Assembly: GCA_947311445.1 (NCBI GenBank)
Contig: CAMZKV010000013.1
Coordinates: 1-40,252 of the forward strand
Length of the DNA: 40,252 nt
Reading direction: 5' to 3'
DNA from: an uncultured Chlorobiota bacterium
GTDB lineage: Bacteria > Bacteroidota > Bacteroidia > Bacteroidales > JAADGE01
Position numbers and translations under genes: made by a program. The stretch's first letter is position 1. Every line of letters begins with the position of its first letter. Shown in pieces: positions 33,103 to 40,252 of the stretch. A model generated the notes under the pieces. That model saw only the letters and a program-made list of their open reading frames with translations. It did no database searches and had not been told where the DNA came from.

Positions 33103-33561
33103 ATGAAAAAAGAAGATGTACCTCAAAATAATGAAAACCTACTAAACGGTATAAAAGAAATACAATATGCCGTTGATGAAAATGGAAAATACACAAAAGT
33201 TTTGAGCTATGGATGGAAACCTAAAAACGATGCATTAAAACAAGCAGTTAATGTTTTAGATGAACAAATTGAAGATGCAAGACTTCAAGTTCTTGATGGA
33301 AGTAAAAGCCCTTTATTTTTTTGGATGTTACTAAAACAAATGGACTACTCTATTTTAAAAGAATACACAGGTATAAATAAATTCAAGATAAAAAGACATT
33401 GTAAGCCTTCCATTTTTAAAAAGCTAAAAAACAACACATTAGAAAAATATGCAAAAACTTTTGATATTAGTTTAAACGACTTAAAAAGCGTTCCTAAAGA
33501 AACAATATATTCTTTAGAATACAACTTTAATTTTAAATTAGAAAATAAAGAAATTCAATAA
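33103..33561 (+). CDS. Conserved small helical protein, possible HTH
   Basis: The start ATG at 33103 is chosen over the longer frame from 32986, because that would run through the phoH terminator and promoter. The 152-residue product has DEQIEDARLQVLDGSKSPLF (residues about 54-73), then a helical region (LLKQMDYSILKEYTGINKFK, IKRHCKPSIFKKL, LEKYAKTFDISLNDLKSVP). The last segment looks like a helix-turn-helix. No signal peptide or membrane helix is seen. It opens the operon and ends 5 bp before the BtrH-type gene. I believe similar proteins accompany BtrH/ABC genes in Bacteroidota lipid clusters, but the function is unknown; a local regulator is possible. Confidence 0.7.
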   Translation: MKKEDVPQNNENLLNGIKEIQYAVDENGKYTKVLSYGWKPKNDALKQAVNVLDEQIEDARLQVLDGSKSPLFFWMLLKQMDYSILKEYTGINKFKIKRHCKPSIFKKLKNNTLEKYAKTFDISLNDLKSVPKETIYSLEYNFNFKLENKEIQ

Positions 33562-33566
33562 AAACT

Positions 33567-34571
33567 GTGAACAAAATAATTAATTTTAAACATGAAATGT
33601 CAGCACATTGTGAAAACGGTGTTATTTCAAATTTGTTGAAATTTCATAATATCACATTAAGCGAACCCATGATTTTTGGTATAGGTTCAGGTCTTTTCTT
33701 TACATATATGCCTTTTATAAAAATGACTGGTATTCCTGTTACTTCATTTAGACCAGTACCGGGATTAATCTTTAAACGTGTAACTAAAAGACTTGGAATT
33801 AATATTAAAGTCCAAAAATTTAAAAATAAAAGCACTGCAATGAATGAGCTGGACACGCTCATTGAAAAAGGAATTCCTACCGGAATGGTAGTAGGAGTCT
33901 ATGACTTAACTTATTTTCCTCCAGCATACAGATTTAGATTTAATGCTCATAATATTATTGCAACAGGGAAAACAAATAATCTCTATCATATTAGTGATCC
34001 AATTATGGAAAAAATTGAAACAATTAAATATGAAGATTTACTTAAAACCCGTTTCGCAAAAGGAACATACAAACCAAATGGGAAGATGTATTATATTAAA
34101 GAAGTTCCAACAGATATTAACATAAACCCTGCAATAATAAAAGGCATTAAGCATACTTGCAAAGATATGCTAACAATACCAATTAATTACTTTGGGGTAA
34201 AAGGAATTTCAATTCTAGCAAATCACATTGAAAAATGGCCAAAAAAACTAGGAGAACGTAAAGCAAAACTATATCTCGGACAAGTTGTTCGTATGCAAGA
34301 AGAAATTGGAACAGGTGGTGCCGGTTTCAGGTTTTTATATGCTGCATTTCTACAAGAGTCTTCAAATGTTTTAAATATTCCGGCACTAAATGAGATGTCT
34401 GAACAAATGACAATAATTGGTGACAGATGGAGAGATTTTGGCATTCTTTCCGGTAGAATTTTTAAACAAAGAGAAAAATCTAAATCTGCATACAACGAAG
34501 CTGCAAACATTCTAAGAGATATACGAACTAGCGAAGAAAGTTTTTTTAAAGAACTAAGAAAAACAGTATAA
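33567..34571 (+). CDS. BtrH N-terminal/DUF4872 domain protein (GTG start)
   Basis: The 334-residue protein opens with the BtrH_N domain: FKHEMSAHCENGVISNLLKF (7-26) with conserved His14 and Cys15, then EPMIFGIGSGLFFTYMP. BtrH-type domains catalyse acyl transfer from a carrier protein in butirosin synthesis with a Cys-protease-like site. The C-terminal half (about 185-334) matches DUF4872 (RMQEEIGTGGAGFRFLYAAF, ERKAKLY). The start is GTG at 33567, 5 bp after the previous gene; an internal ATG at 33597 would trim ten residues but keep HC. It lies 3 bp before the ABC ATPase. Role as an acyltransferase or peptidase tailoring a carrier-bound lipid is inference. Confidence 0.8.
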   Translation: MNKIINFKHEMSAHCENGVISNLLKFHNITLSEPMIFGIGSGLFFTYMPFIKMTGIPVTSFRPVPGLIFKRVTKRLGINIKVQKFKNKSTAMNELDTLIEKGIPTGMVVGVYDLTYFPPAYRFRFNAHNIIATGKTNNLYHISDPIMEKIETIKYEDLLKTRFAKGTYKPNGKMYYIKEVPTDININPAIIKGIKHTCKDMLTIPINYFGVKGISILANHIEKWPKKLGERKAKLYLGQVVRMQEEIGTGGAGFRFLYAAFLQESSNVLNIPALNEMSEQMTIIGDRWRDFGILSGRIFKQREKSKSAYNEAANILRDIRTSEESFFKELRKTV

Positions 34572-34574
34572 AAG

Positions 34575-35306
34575 ATGATAAATATTGAAAATGTAAGCAA
34601 AGTTTATAAAGCTAGTACAGAAGCAGCAGTAAAAAACATTTCTTTACATATACCCAAAGGCGAAATTTTTGGACTATTAGGCACAAACGGTGCAGGTAAA
34701 ACTACCACATTTTCAATGCTTTGTGGTTTATTTCCTCCAACATCAGGTAATATTTTTATAAAAAATATGTCTGTAAGAACCAAAATAAAAGACATAAAAA
34801 AAATAATTGGTGTTGTTCCTCAAAATATAGCACTATACCCTACTCTTACAGCAAAAGAAAATCTTTCATTTTTTGGAAAAATGTACGGAATAACAGGCTC
34901 TGATTTAAACAAAAGAATAAATCATCATCTAAAAATTTTTGGGCTTGTAAAATTTGCAGACAAAAAAATAAAAACATATTCTGGCGGAATGAAACGGCGT
35001 ATTAACCTTATTGCTGGGATATTACACAATCCTTTACTTTTATTTTTAGATGAACCCGCAGTTGGTATTGATGCCCATTCAAGACAAGAAATAATGGAGC
35101 AACTAATAGAAATTAATAAAAATGGAACTACAATTGTTTACACATCTCATTATCTAGAAGAAGCCGAAAAATTTTGTACTGAAATTGCAATTATTAATGA
35201 GGGAACTATTTTAATTAAAGGAAAACCAAATGATTTAATAAAAGAACATAAAACACTAAACTTAGAAAAGCTATTTTTTGAAGTTACTAAGAAAAATACA
35301 GACTAG
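34575..35306 (+). CDS. ABC-2 type exporter, ATP-binding protein
   Basis: The 243-residue ATPase has Walker A GTNGAGKTT (36-44), Q-loop VPQNIALYP, signature YSGGMKRR (135-142), Walker B LLFLDEP (Asp159, Glu160), D-loop and switch His in VYTSHYLEE. It is of the drug/lipid exporter class with N-terminal MINIENVSKVYK. It starts 3 bp after the BtrH-type gene and pairs with the permease at 35362. Likely exports the product of the cluster; the substrate is not shown by the sequence. Confidence 0.93.
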   Translation: MINIENVSKVYKASTEAAVKNISLHIPKGEIFGLLGTNGAGKTTTFSMLCGLFPPTSGNIFIKNMSVRTKIKDIKKIIGVVPQNIALYPTLTAKENLSFFGKMYGITGSDLNKRINHHLKIFGLVKFADKKIKTYSGGMKRRINLIAGILHNPLLLFLDEPAVGIDAHSRQEIMEQLIEINKNGTTIVYTSHYLEEAEKFCTEIAIINEGTILIKGKPNDLIKEHKTLNLEKLFFEVTKKNTD

Positions 35307-35361
35307 AAATTAATGATATAACTATTTTTAAAGTATATAATAATAAATCTCTAAAAAATTA

Positions 35362-36624
35362 ATGAAACTCAAAGCATCAATAATAAAAGAATTCCTAATA
35401 TTAATTAGAGATATTCCCGGTCTTATAGTTTTGTTCCTAATGCCGGCTGCAATGATTATTGTTATAAGCCTGGTACAAGACACTACAATTCAGAGCCTTA
35501 AAGGAACAAAAATAAACATCTTATATATTAATAATGATTCAGATATTCTTGGCACAACACTACTTGACGGTCTAAAAAAATCGGAGCTTTTTATTATTGA
35601 CGAAAAAAAAATTAGTGAAAAAGATACAAAAATCTTAGTAGCAAAAGAAAATTACAAAATTGCAATAACAATACCAAAAGGCACAACAGATTTAATACGT
35701 GAACAGATTAAACCATACATAAAATCAATTTTTACAGGAGAAAAAATTGACACTACAAAGCATATTAGAAACACAAAAATAAAAATTCTTTCAGACCCAA
35801 CAGTTAAACAAACATTTAGGCATACAATTATCTCATCACTTCAAACTTACACAGCAAAAATTGAAACTCAAATAATGATGAAAATACTTGTTGAGAACTT
35901 AGAAAAAATGACAGGAGTAAAAACTAAAATTAGTGAAGAAGCCATCAATACTGTAGAATTTATTGAAGAATTTGCATTTGAAAAAGAAACAAGTATTACA
36001 CCAAACAGCACACAACACAATGTTCCAGCCTGGACAATGTTTGCAATGTTTTTTATTGTTATTCCTCTTGCCGGAAACATGATACAAGAACGAAACGATG
36101 GTAGTTTTTTCAGGCTTTTAACAATGCCCGGTTCATACCTTACAGTTTTAGGAAGCAAAACAATAGTATATTTAATTGTAACATTCATACAATTTATAAT
36201 GATGCTTCTAGTAGGAATATTTATTTTACCAGCATTTGGGTTGCCAGTATTAAATTTAGGTTCTAATCCTTTTGCACTAATAATCATGGGGGTAGCATCC
36301 GGATTAGCAGCAACCGGTTATGGAATTTTAATTGGAACAATTTCAGATACACACGAACAATCAGGAGTTTTTGGTTCTGTTTCTGTAATTATTTTGGCAG
36401 CTTTGGGAGGAATTTGGTTTCCTGTATATGCAATGCCGGCATTTATGCAAAAAATAAGTGTTATTTCGCCACTTAATTGGGGGCTTAACGGTTTTTATGA
36501 AATTTTTTTAAAAGACGGAGGTTTTATGCAAATAATTAAATATGCAATTTTACTGTTTCTCTTTTTTATAGTTACATTATTTATTTCAACCCTTATTGAA
36601 AAAATAAAAAGATTAAACAAATAA
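35362..36624 (+). CDS. ABC-2 type exporter permease
   Basis: The 420-residue permease has one N-terminal membrane helix (about 18-40; GLIVLFLMPAAMIIVISLV). A large extracytoplasmic domain follows (about 45-225). Five further helices come after it (FAMFFIVIPLAGNMIQERND, the MLLVGIFILPAFGLP stretch, ALIIMGVASGLAATGYGI, VSVIILAALGGIWFPV, and the end), the ABC-2 layout. RNDGSFFRLLTMPGSY is the intracellular coupling region. It pairs with the ATPase 55 bp upstream. The long extracytoplasmic loop suggests lipid or polyketide efflux, by analogy with other ABC-2 exporters. Confidence 0.92.
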   Translation: MKLKASIIKEFLILIRDIPGLIVLFLMPAAMIIVISLVQDTTIQSLKGTKINILYINNDSDILGTTLLDGLKKSELFIIDEKKISEKDTKILVAKENYKIAITIPKGTTDLIREQIKPYIKSIFTGEKIDTTKHIRNTKIKILSDPTVKQTFRHTIISSLQTYTAKIETQIMMKILVENLEKMTGVKTKISEEAINTVEFIEEFAFEKETSITPNSTQHNVPAWTMFAMFFIVIPLAGNMIQERNDGSFFRLLTMPGSYLTVLGSKTIVYLIVTFIQFIMMLLVGIFILPAFGLPVLNLGSNPFALIIMGVASGLAATGYGILIGTISDTHEQSGVFGSVSVIILAALGGIWFPVYAMPAFMQKISVISPLNWGLNGFYEIFLKDGGFMQIIKYAILLFLFFIVTLFISTLIEKIKRLNK

Positions 36625-36638
36625 TTAAATTTAAAAGT

Positions 36639-36959
36639 ATGGAAAATACATATATTCAAATTATAAATTTCGTATTTATTGGTTTACTCGAATTAATAAT
36701 ACTCATTTTCAGCATCTATTATTTTGTTAAAACTAAAAGAAAGGAAGGAATTTTACTTTTAATCGGCTCTGCAATAATGATATTAAAAACGCCCATTTAC
36801 CAACTTTTATATTATTCAACTTTTCTTTCTGCATCAAATTCTATGGTTCATATCTACAATTTACAAATAATTGAACAGATTATCAAACTGACAGGAATGA
36901 CATTTTTTACATTTGGCTTCATATTATTAATTTTAAAACAGTTCAAAAGCGAACAATAA
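36639..36959 (+). CDS. Small three-helix membrane protein
   Basis: The 106-residue hydrophobic protein has helices at about 8-29 (FVFIGLLELIILIFSIYYF), 38-58 (GILLLIGSAIMILKTPIY) and 82-101 (LTGMTFFTFGFILLILKQF). No domain was recognised. It lies 14 bp after the ABC permease, so it is probably co-transcribed. It could be an accessory of the exporter. Confidence 0.65.
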   Translation: MENTYIQIINFVFIGLLELIILIFSIYYFVKTKRKEGILLLIGSAIMILKTPIYQLLYYSTFLSASNSMVHIYNLQIIEQIIKLTGMTFFTFGFILLILKQFKSEQ

Positions 36960-37135
36960 TAAGGTGAAATACCCACAACTAAGATTTTGACACCCAAGGA
37001 CATAACTATAAGCCTGTATATAGATTACTTGCAGAAGAAAGCAAGTGTTCCTATGTGCATAGCAAAATAATTATTGTAAATATATACACACAAGACAACT
37101 TGCTTAATGTAGATTAATTAGACAATATTAGACAC
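36960..37135 (+). repeat. Upstream-region repeat, copy B (darA leader)
   Basis: This 176-bp gap interrupts an otherwise tight cluster. It carries the 16-mer CAAGTGTTCCTATGTG (37042-37057), CAACTTG (37096-37102) and AATTAGACAAT (37116-37126), 9 nt before the darA ATG, colinear with the leader at 9201-9368 (minus). The 5' part (GTGAAATACCC, GATTTTGACACCCAAGGAC) also resembles the other copy. No gene is seen here. Confidence 0.65.
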
Positions 37136-38038
37136 ATGAAAAATATTCTCGTAATATATTACAGCCAAACAGGACAATTAAAAGATATATTAAACTCAAT
37201 ATTAGAACCATTAAATCCAAAAACATATAATATTGATTATAAGGAAATTAAACCAAGTAAACCCTATAAATTTCCTTGGTCAGCTGAAAACTTTTTTGAA
37301 GTATTTCCAAATTCTAAGTCTGGTACAAGTTGCGATTTGGAACCAATGAGTTTAAAAAACACAGAAAAATATGACCTAATAATAATAGGTATTCAGGTTT
37401 GGTATCTCGAAGCATCAATTCCTATTTCATCTTTTCTCAAAAGCAAATATGCAAAAATTTTAAACGGAAAAAATATTATTACTGTTTATGGAGTGCGAAA
37501 TATGTGGGTAAACGCACACCAAACAGTTAAAAAATTAATTTATAAACAAAATGGAAACTATGTAGGAAATATTGTCCTTGCTGACAGACATAACAATCTT
37601 ATAAGTGTCTTAACAATAGTAAGATGGTTAATACACAACAAAAAAGAAAAAGGTAGATTACTTCCTGCTGCCGGCATTTCCGAAAAAGAAATTTTTGAAG
37701 CAAAAAAATTCAGTCCCTTAATTTCAAAAGCACTTCAAAAAAATAGTTTCAACAATTTGCAAAAAGAGCTTTTAAAAAAAGGAGCAATTTCAGTAGATTA
37801 TCATATTATGAAAACTGAATTTGCAGGAAGTAAAATTTTTAATATTTGGACATCAATAATTCTTAATAAATCAAAAACAAACTCAAAAAAGAGAAAACAA
37901 CTATTGAAAATATTTGAATTCTACCTATATTTTGTAATTTTTGTAATTTCTCCAATCAGTTCAGTTGTTTTCAAATTAATAAGGCTACTTTTTCATAAAA
38001 AAACAGAAAAAGAAATCATTCGTTATACATCTTTTTAA
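37136..38038 (+). CDS. darA: DarA-like dialkylresorcinol condensing enzyme/aromatase
   Basis: The 300-residue protein has a flavodoxin-like start, MKNILVIYYSQTGQLKDIL, with the phosphate loop SQTGQ (10-14), and VWYLEASIPISSFLKS at about 100-115. This opening and the overall length match DarA, which acts with DarB in forming dialkylresorcinols and has been assigned the aromatising, flavin-using step. The C-terminal 60 residues are hydrophobic (FYLYFVIFVISPISSVVF), so it is probably membrane-bound. It is followed 51 bp later by a DarB-like ketosynthase. Family match is by recall of the sequence type; FMN binding is inference. Confidence 0.8.
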   Translation: MKNILVIYYSQTGQLKDILNSILEPLNPKTYNIDYKEIKPSKPYKFPWSAENFFEVFPNSKSGTSCDLEPMSLKNTEKYDLIIIGIQVWYLEASIPISSFLKSKYAKILNGKNIITVYGVRNMWVNAHQTVKKLIYKQNGNYVGNIVLADRHNNLISVLTIVRWLIHNKKEKGRLLPAAGISEKEIFEAKKFSPLISKALQKNSFNNLQKELLKKGAISVDYHIMKTEFAGSKIFNIWTSIILNKSKTNSKKRKQLLKIFEFYLYFVIFVISPISSVVFKLIRLLFHKKTEKEIIRYTSF

Positions 38039-38044
38039 TAAAAA

Positions 38045-38075
38045 ACTTTTTTTTTTATTAAAAAAACTACATTTG
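38045..38075 (+). promoter_or_regulatory. Internal promoter before darB
   Basis: TACATTTG (38068-38075) is an exact TAnnTTTG box, with TTTT (38045-38048) at the 19-nt -33 position (one mismatch). It lies 14 nt before the darB ATG. Confidence 0.5.
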
Positions 38076-38089
38076 CACAGTAAAAAAAT

Positions 38090-39229
38090 ATGCAAATGAA
38101 AGTTTACATAAATGCTATAGAAAAATTATTACCCGGAAAAGGAATTTTCAACGAAGAAATGGAAGAATATATGGGTATTATTAATGCAAAAACATCCAAA
38201 GCACGCCCAATTGTATTGCGTAACAATGGAATTAAAAAAAGATATTACGCAATTGACAAAAATCAGAATTCTATATATTCTAATGCAGAAATGGTTGCAA
38301 AGACTATAAGAAAGCTGGAAACTGACACTTTCAAAATTCAAAATATTGAACTTCTTAGCTGCGGTACAACAAGTCCCGACCAACTTTTGCCTTCTCACGC
38401 ATCAATGGTGCACGGATACTTGGGAACTCCTGAAACAGAATACAGTTCTTTTGGGGGTTCGTGCAATGCCGGAATGTTGGCAATGAAATATTCTTATATG
38501 TCAATTCTTTCAGGAAATACTAAAAATGCTGTTTGTACGGGAAGTGAAAAACTTTCAACTTGGCTAACTGCAAAAAACTACAATAATGAAATTGAGAACA
38601 TAAAAAAACTTAAAAAAACTCCAATTTTGGCATTTAGCAAAGAGTTTTTACGATGGATGCTTTCTGATGGTGCAGCTGCTGCACTTCTAACAAACAAAGC
38701 TAATAAAGACAAACTTTCATTAGAAATAAATTGGATGGAAATAACATCTTTTGCAGGTGAGCTGGATACCTGTATGTATGCTGGAGGAGATAAAGATAAA
38801 GAAAACAATTTTATTCCATGGCGAGATTTTTCGGAAAATGAAATTTCTAAACAATCGATTATGGCAATAAAACAAGATACAAGATTATTAGGAAAAAATA
38901 TTGTTCAAAAAGGTGCAGATTTTCTAAATAAAATTATTAAAAAAAGAAATTTTAATATTGATGAAATTAACTGGTTTTTACCTCATCTTTCTTCCATGTT
39001 TTTCAAAGACAAAATTAGTAGAGGAATGGAAGAGAACGGAATTGTAATTCCTGAAGATAAATGGTTTTTAAATTTACCGGAAGTTGGAAATGTTGGTTCG
39101 GCATCTGCATATCTTATGTTAGAAGAACTTTTTAATTCAAATAAACTTAAAAAAGGAGAGAAAATATTAGTTATGGTACCTGAAAGTGCCAGATTTTCAT
39201 ATACTTATATGCTACTTACTGTTGTTTAA
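38090..39229 (+). CDS. darB: DarB-like ketosynthase (KAS III-type)
   Basis: The 379-residue thiolase-fold enzyme has the KAS III triad: Cys125 in SSFGGSCNAGML, His299 in WFLPHLSS and Asn334 in LPEVGNVGSASAY. LLSCGTTSPDQLLPSHASMV is the conserved DarB/KAS III segment upstream. DarB joins two beta-ketoacyl thioesters and cyclises them to 1,3-cyclohexanediones, which DarA aromatises to resorcinols. The annotation relies on family and on the DarA neighbour. No acyl carrier protein gene is in the window, so carriers from primary lipid synthesis may be used. Confidence 0.85.
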   Translation: MQMKVYINAIEKLLPGKGIFNEEMEEYMGIINAKTSKARPIVLRNNGIKKRYYAIDKNQNSIYSNAEMVAKTIRKLETDTFKIQNIELLSCGTTSPDQLLPSHASMVHGYLGTPETEYSSFGGSCNAGMLAMKYSYMSILSGNTKNAVCTGSEKLSTWLTAKNYNNEIENIKKLKKTPILAFSKEFLRWMLSDGAAAALLTNKANKDKLSLEINWMEITSFAGELDTCMYAGGDKDKENNFIPWRDFSENEISKQSIMAIKQDTRLLGKNIVQKGADFLNKIIKKRNFNIDEINWFLPHLSSMFFKDKISRGMEENGIVIPEDKWFLNLPEVGNVGSASAYLMLEELFNSNKLKKGEKILVMVPESARFSYTYMLLTVV

Positions 39230-39300
39230 CAAAATGTATTTTTAAAAATTTTTATTACTATAAAATTTCACTTGTTACTTTAAATAAAGATTATAAAAAT

Positions 39301-39720
39301 ATGATAACAGGAAAAGAACTTCAAAAACTGCTTCCACAAGCACCTCCAATGCTAATGATTGACACATTAGTAAAATCTGACGATAAGAATACTATTACAA
39401 ATTTATTAATAAAAGAAGACAATATTTTTTGTAATAAAAACAAATTCAGAGAAGCAGGTTTAATTGAAAATATGGCACAAACTGCTGCTGCACGTTCCGG
39501 CTATGAAGCAAAAAGAAAGAATATTCCCGTAAAAACAGGATATATTACTTCAATAAAAAAATTAACAATTAATTATCTGCCAAAAGTTAATGAAACTCTT
39601 GTAACAGAAGTTATTCAAAAAACAGAAATTGGAAATATTACTGTTATTTCTGCAAATATTAAATCAAATAATAAAGAAGTTGCAAATTGTGATATGACTG
39701 TTATTTTGCTTGAACCTTAA
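39301..39720 (+). CDS. Hot-dog fold protein, FabZ/ApeP-like, catalytic His replaced by Gln
   Basis: The 139-residue hot-dog protein carries LPQAPPMLMIDTL (11-23), where dehydratases have LPHRPPMLxxD, so the catalytic His is Gln13. The second active-site Glu is kept at Glu56 in AGLIENMAQTAAARSGY. Related proteins of aryl polyene and dialkylresorcinol clusters show similar sequences. With Gln for His, dehydration may be lost; a thioesterase-like or structural function is possible. It lies 71 bp after darB and is the last plus-strand gene before the convergent TolC gene. Confidence 0.75.
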   Translation: MITGKELQKLLPQAPPMLMIDTLVKSDDKNTITNLLIKEDNIFCNKNKFREAGLIENMAQTAAARSGYEAKRKNIPVKTGYITSIKKLTINYLPKVNETLVTEVIQKTEIGNITVISANIKSNNKEVANCDMTVILLEP

Positions 39721-39776
39721 GCATTTTTTTAATATCACTTTAAAAAAAGTTACTTAAACTTCACGTTTAAACTATA

Positions 39777-40252
39777 CTATTCAGAAACTTTTAATAAACT
39801 GCCCGTAATTTTTTTCAAATCATTTTCAGTTGCAACTAAATTATATTTTGCTTGTAAAAAAGAATAAGATGTGTTTAAATACATCATTTGTATATCTCTG
39901 TAATTAAACGAGTTAATTGCACCACTATTGAATTTTTCACTTGCAATATCCAAGTTTAATTTTGCTGCCTTAAAGTTTTCTTGGGCAACTTTATGTAACT
40001 GTTTTCTATTTTCAAATAATTGCCAAATTGTATAAAGATTATTTCTTAAAACCATCTCTAATTCTTCTGTTTTAAGTTGTATTTTTTCTGCTTCAATTTT
40101 TGCATTGCTAATATTTCGTCTTCTATTATTTCCATTAAAAATTGTATAGGATAAGTTTAAATTTGCTGATGCTCCATATTGGTATCCTGTGCTAACATTA
40201 CTTGGATCAAAAAGTTCAGTTCTGCTGTTTGAATAATCTGCCCCTGCATTTA
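39777..40252 (-). CDS. TolC-family outer membrane efflux protein, partial
   Basis: The C-terminal 158 residues of a minus-strand gene; the N-terminus lies right of the window. NAGADYSNSRTELFDPSNV and ASANLNLSYTIFNGNNRRRN show the TolC beta-barrel/helix repeat. The long helical stretch LNLDIASEKFNSGAINSFNY is typical of the family, ending TENDLKKITGSLLKVSE. TolC proteins form the outer channel of tripartite exporters. It converges on the hot-dog gene with a 56-bp gap that holds a weak 6-bp hairpin (39754-39770). Partnership with the ABC exporter at 34575-36624 is possible but that pair is not an RND or MFP type in the visible part. Confidence 0.85.
   Translation of the reverse strand, partial: NAGADYSNSRTELFDPSNVSTGYQYGASANLNLSYTIFNGNNRRRNISNAKIEAEKIQLKTEELEMVLRNNLYTIWQLFENRKQLHKVAQENFKAAKLNLDIASEKFNSGAINSFNYRDIQMMYLNTSYSFLQAKYNLVATENDLKKITGSLLKVSE

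Noticed and set aside
38035-38064. AT-only hairpin between darA and darB as a terminator
   Set aside because: The pairing uses only A and T runs and would be very weak; it overlaps the darB -33 region and cannot be told from composition.

Overview
The window is AT-rich and reads as a chromosomal segment of a Bacteroidota organism, probably an uncultured or marine Bacteroidales-type lineage. Evidence for this: several genes carry type IX secretion (T9SS) C-terminal sorting domains; promoters match the Bacteroidota pattern TTTG-N19-TAnnTTTG; Shine-Dalgarno sequences are essentially absent; and the family set is typical (alternative GlmU, DUF4465, DUF4197, YncE-type lipoprotein, DarA/DarB). No tRNA, rRNA, CRISPR array or prophage was seen.

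Layout. 1-1320: edge of a REP-associated tyrosine transposase, hairpin repeats and a Sir2-type deacetylase. 1327-6581: a secreted NUC1-type nuclease, a leucine-rich-repeat protein, a four-helix His-rich membrane protein paired with a YceI protein (like E. coli yceJ-yceI), and a secreted TPR protein. 6774-7712: malate dehydrogenase. 7809-15040, minus strand: a vitamin B12 acquisition locus. A Bacteroidota promoter and a cobalamin riboswitch lead into two T9SS surface proteins, then a BtuB-like TonB-dependent receptor (TTG start), a BtuG-like beta-propeller lipoprotein and a further T9SS protein.

15154-22307: a tight plus-strand cassette of a Cache-HAMP-GAF sensor without an output domain, a 1076-residue fusion of a nucleotide-translocase-like transporter with HEAT repeats and a degenerate cNMP-binding domain, and a REC-LytTR response regulator, followed by pepD. 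22454-33000: mostly housekeeping genes (cdd, nadE, rpmE2, GlmU-like, single-HKD phospholipase D, flavin reductase, aminotransferase, DUF4197, M43 metalloprotease, folC, phoH).

33103-39720: a plus-strand cluster of a small HTH-like protein, a BtrH_N/DUF4872 protein, an ABC-2 exporter pair, a small membrane protein, DarA, DarB and a hot-dog protein whose family catalytic His is Gln. This resembles a compact dialkylresorcinol-type lipid pathway with its own exporter; a convergent TolC-type gene runs off the right edge.

The most interesting signals are: the kinase-less sensor/transporter/LytTR cassette; the compact Dar cluster; a colinear upstream repeat shared by a T9SS gene in the B12 region and darA, 28 kb apart; the b561-like/YceI pair; and a family of hairpins near the transposase and at gene ends.
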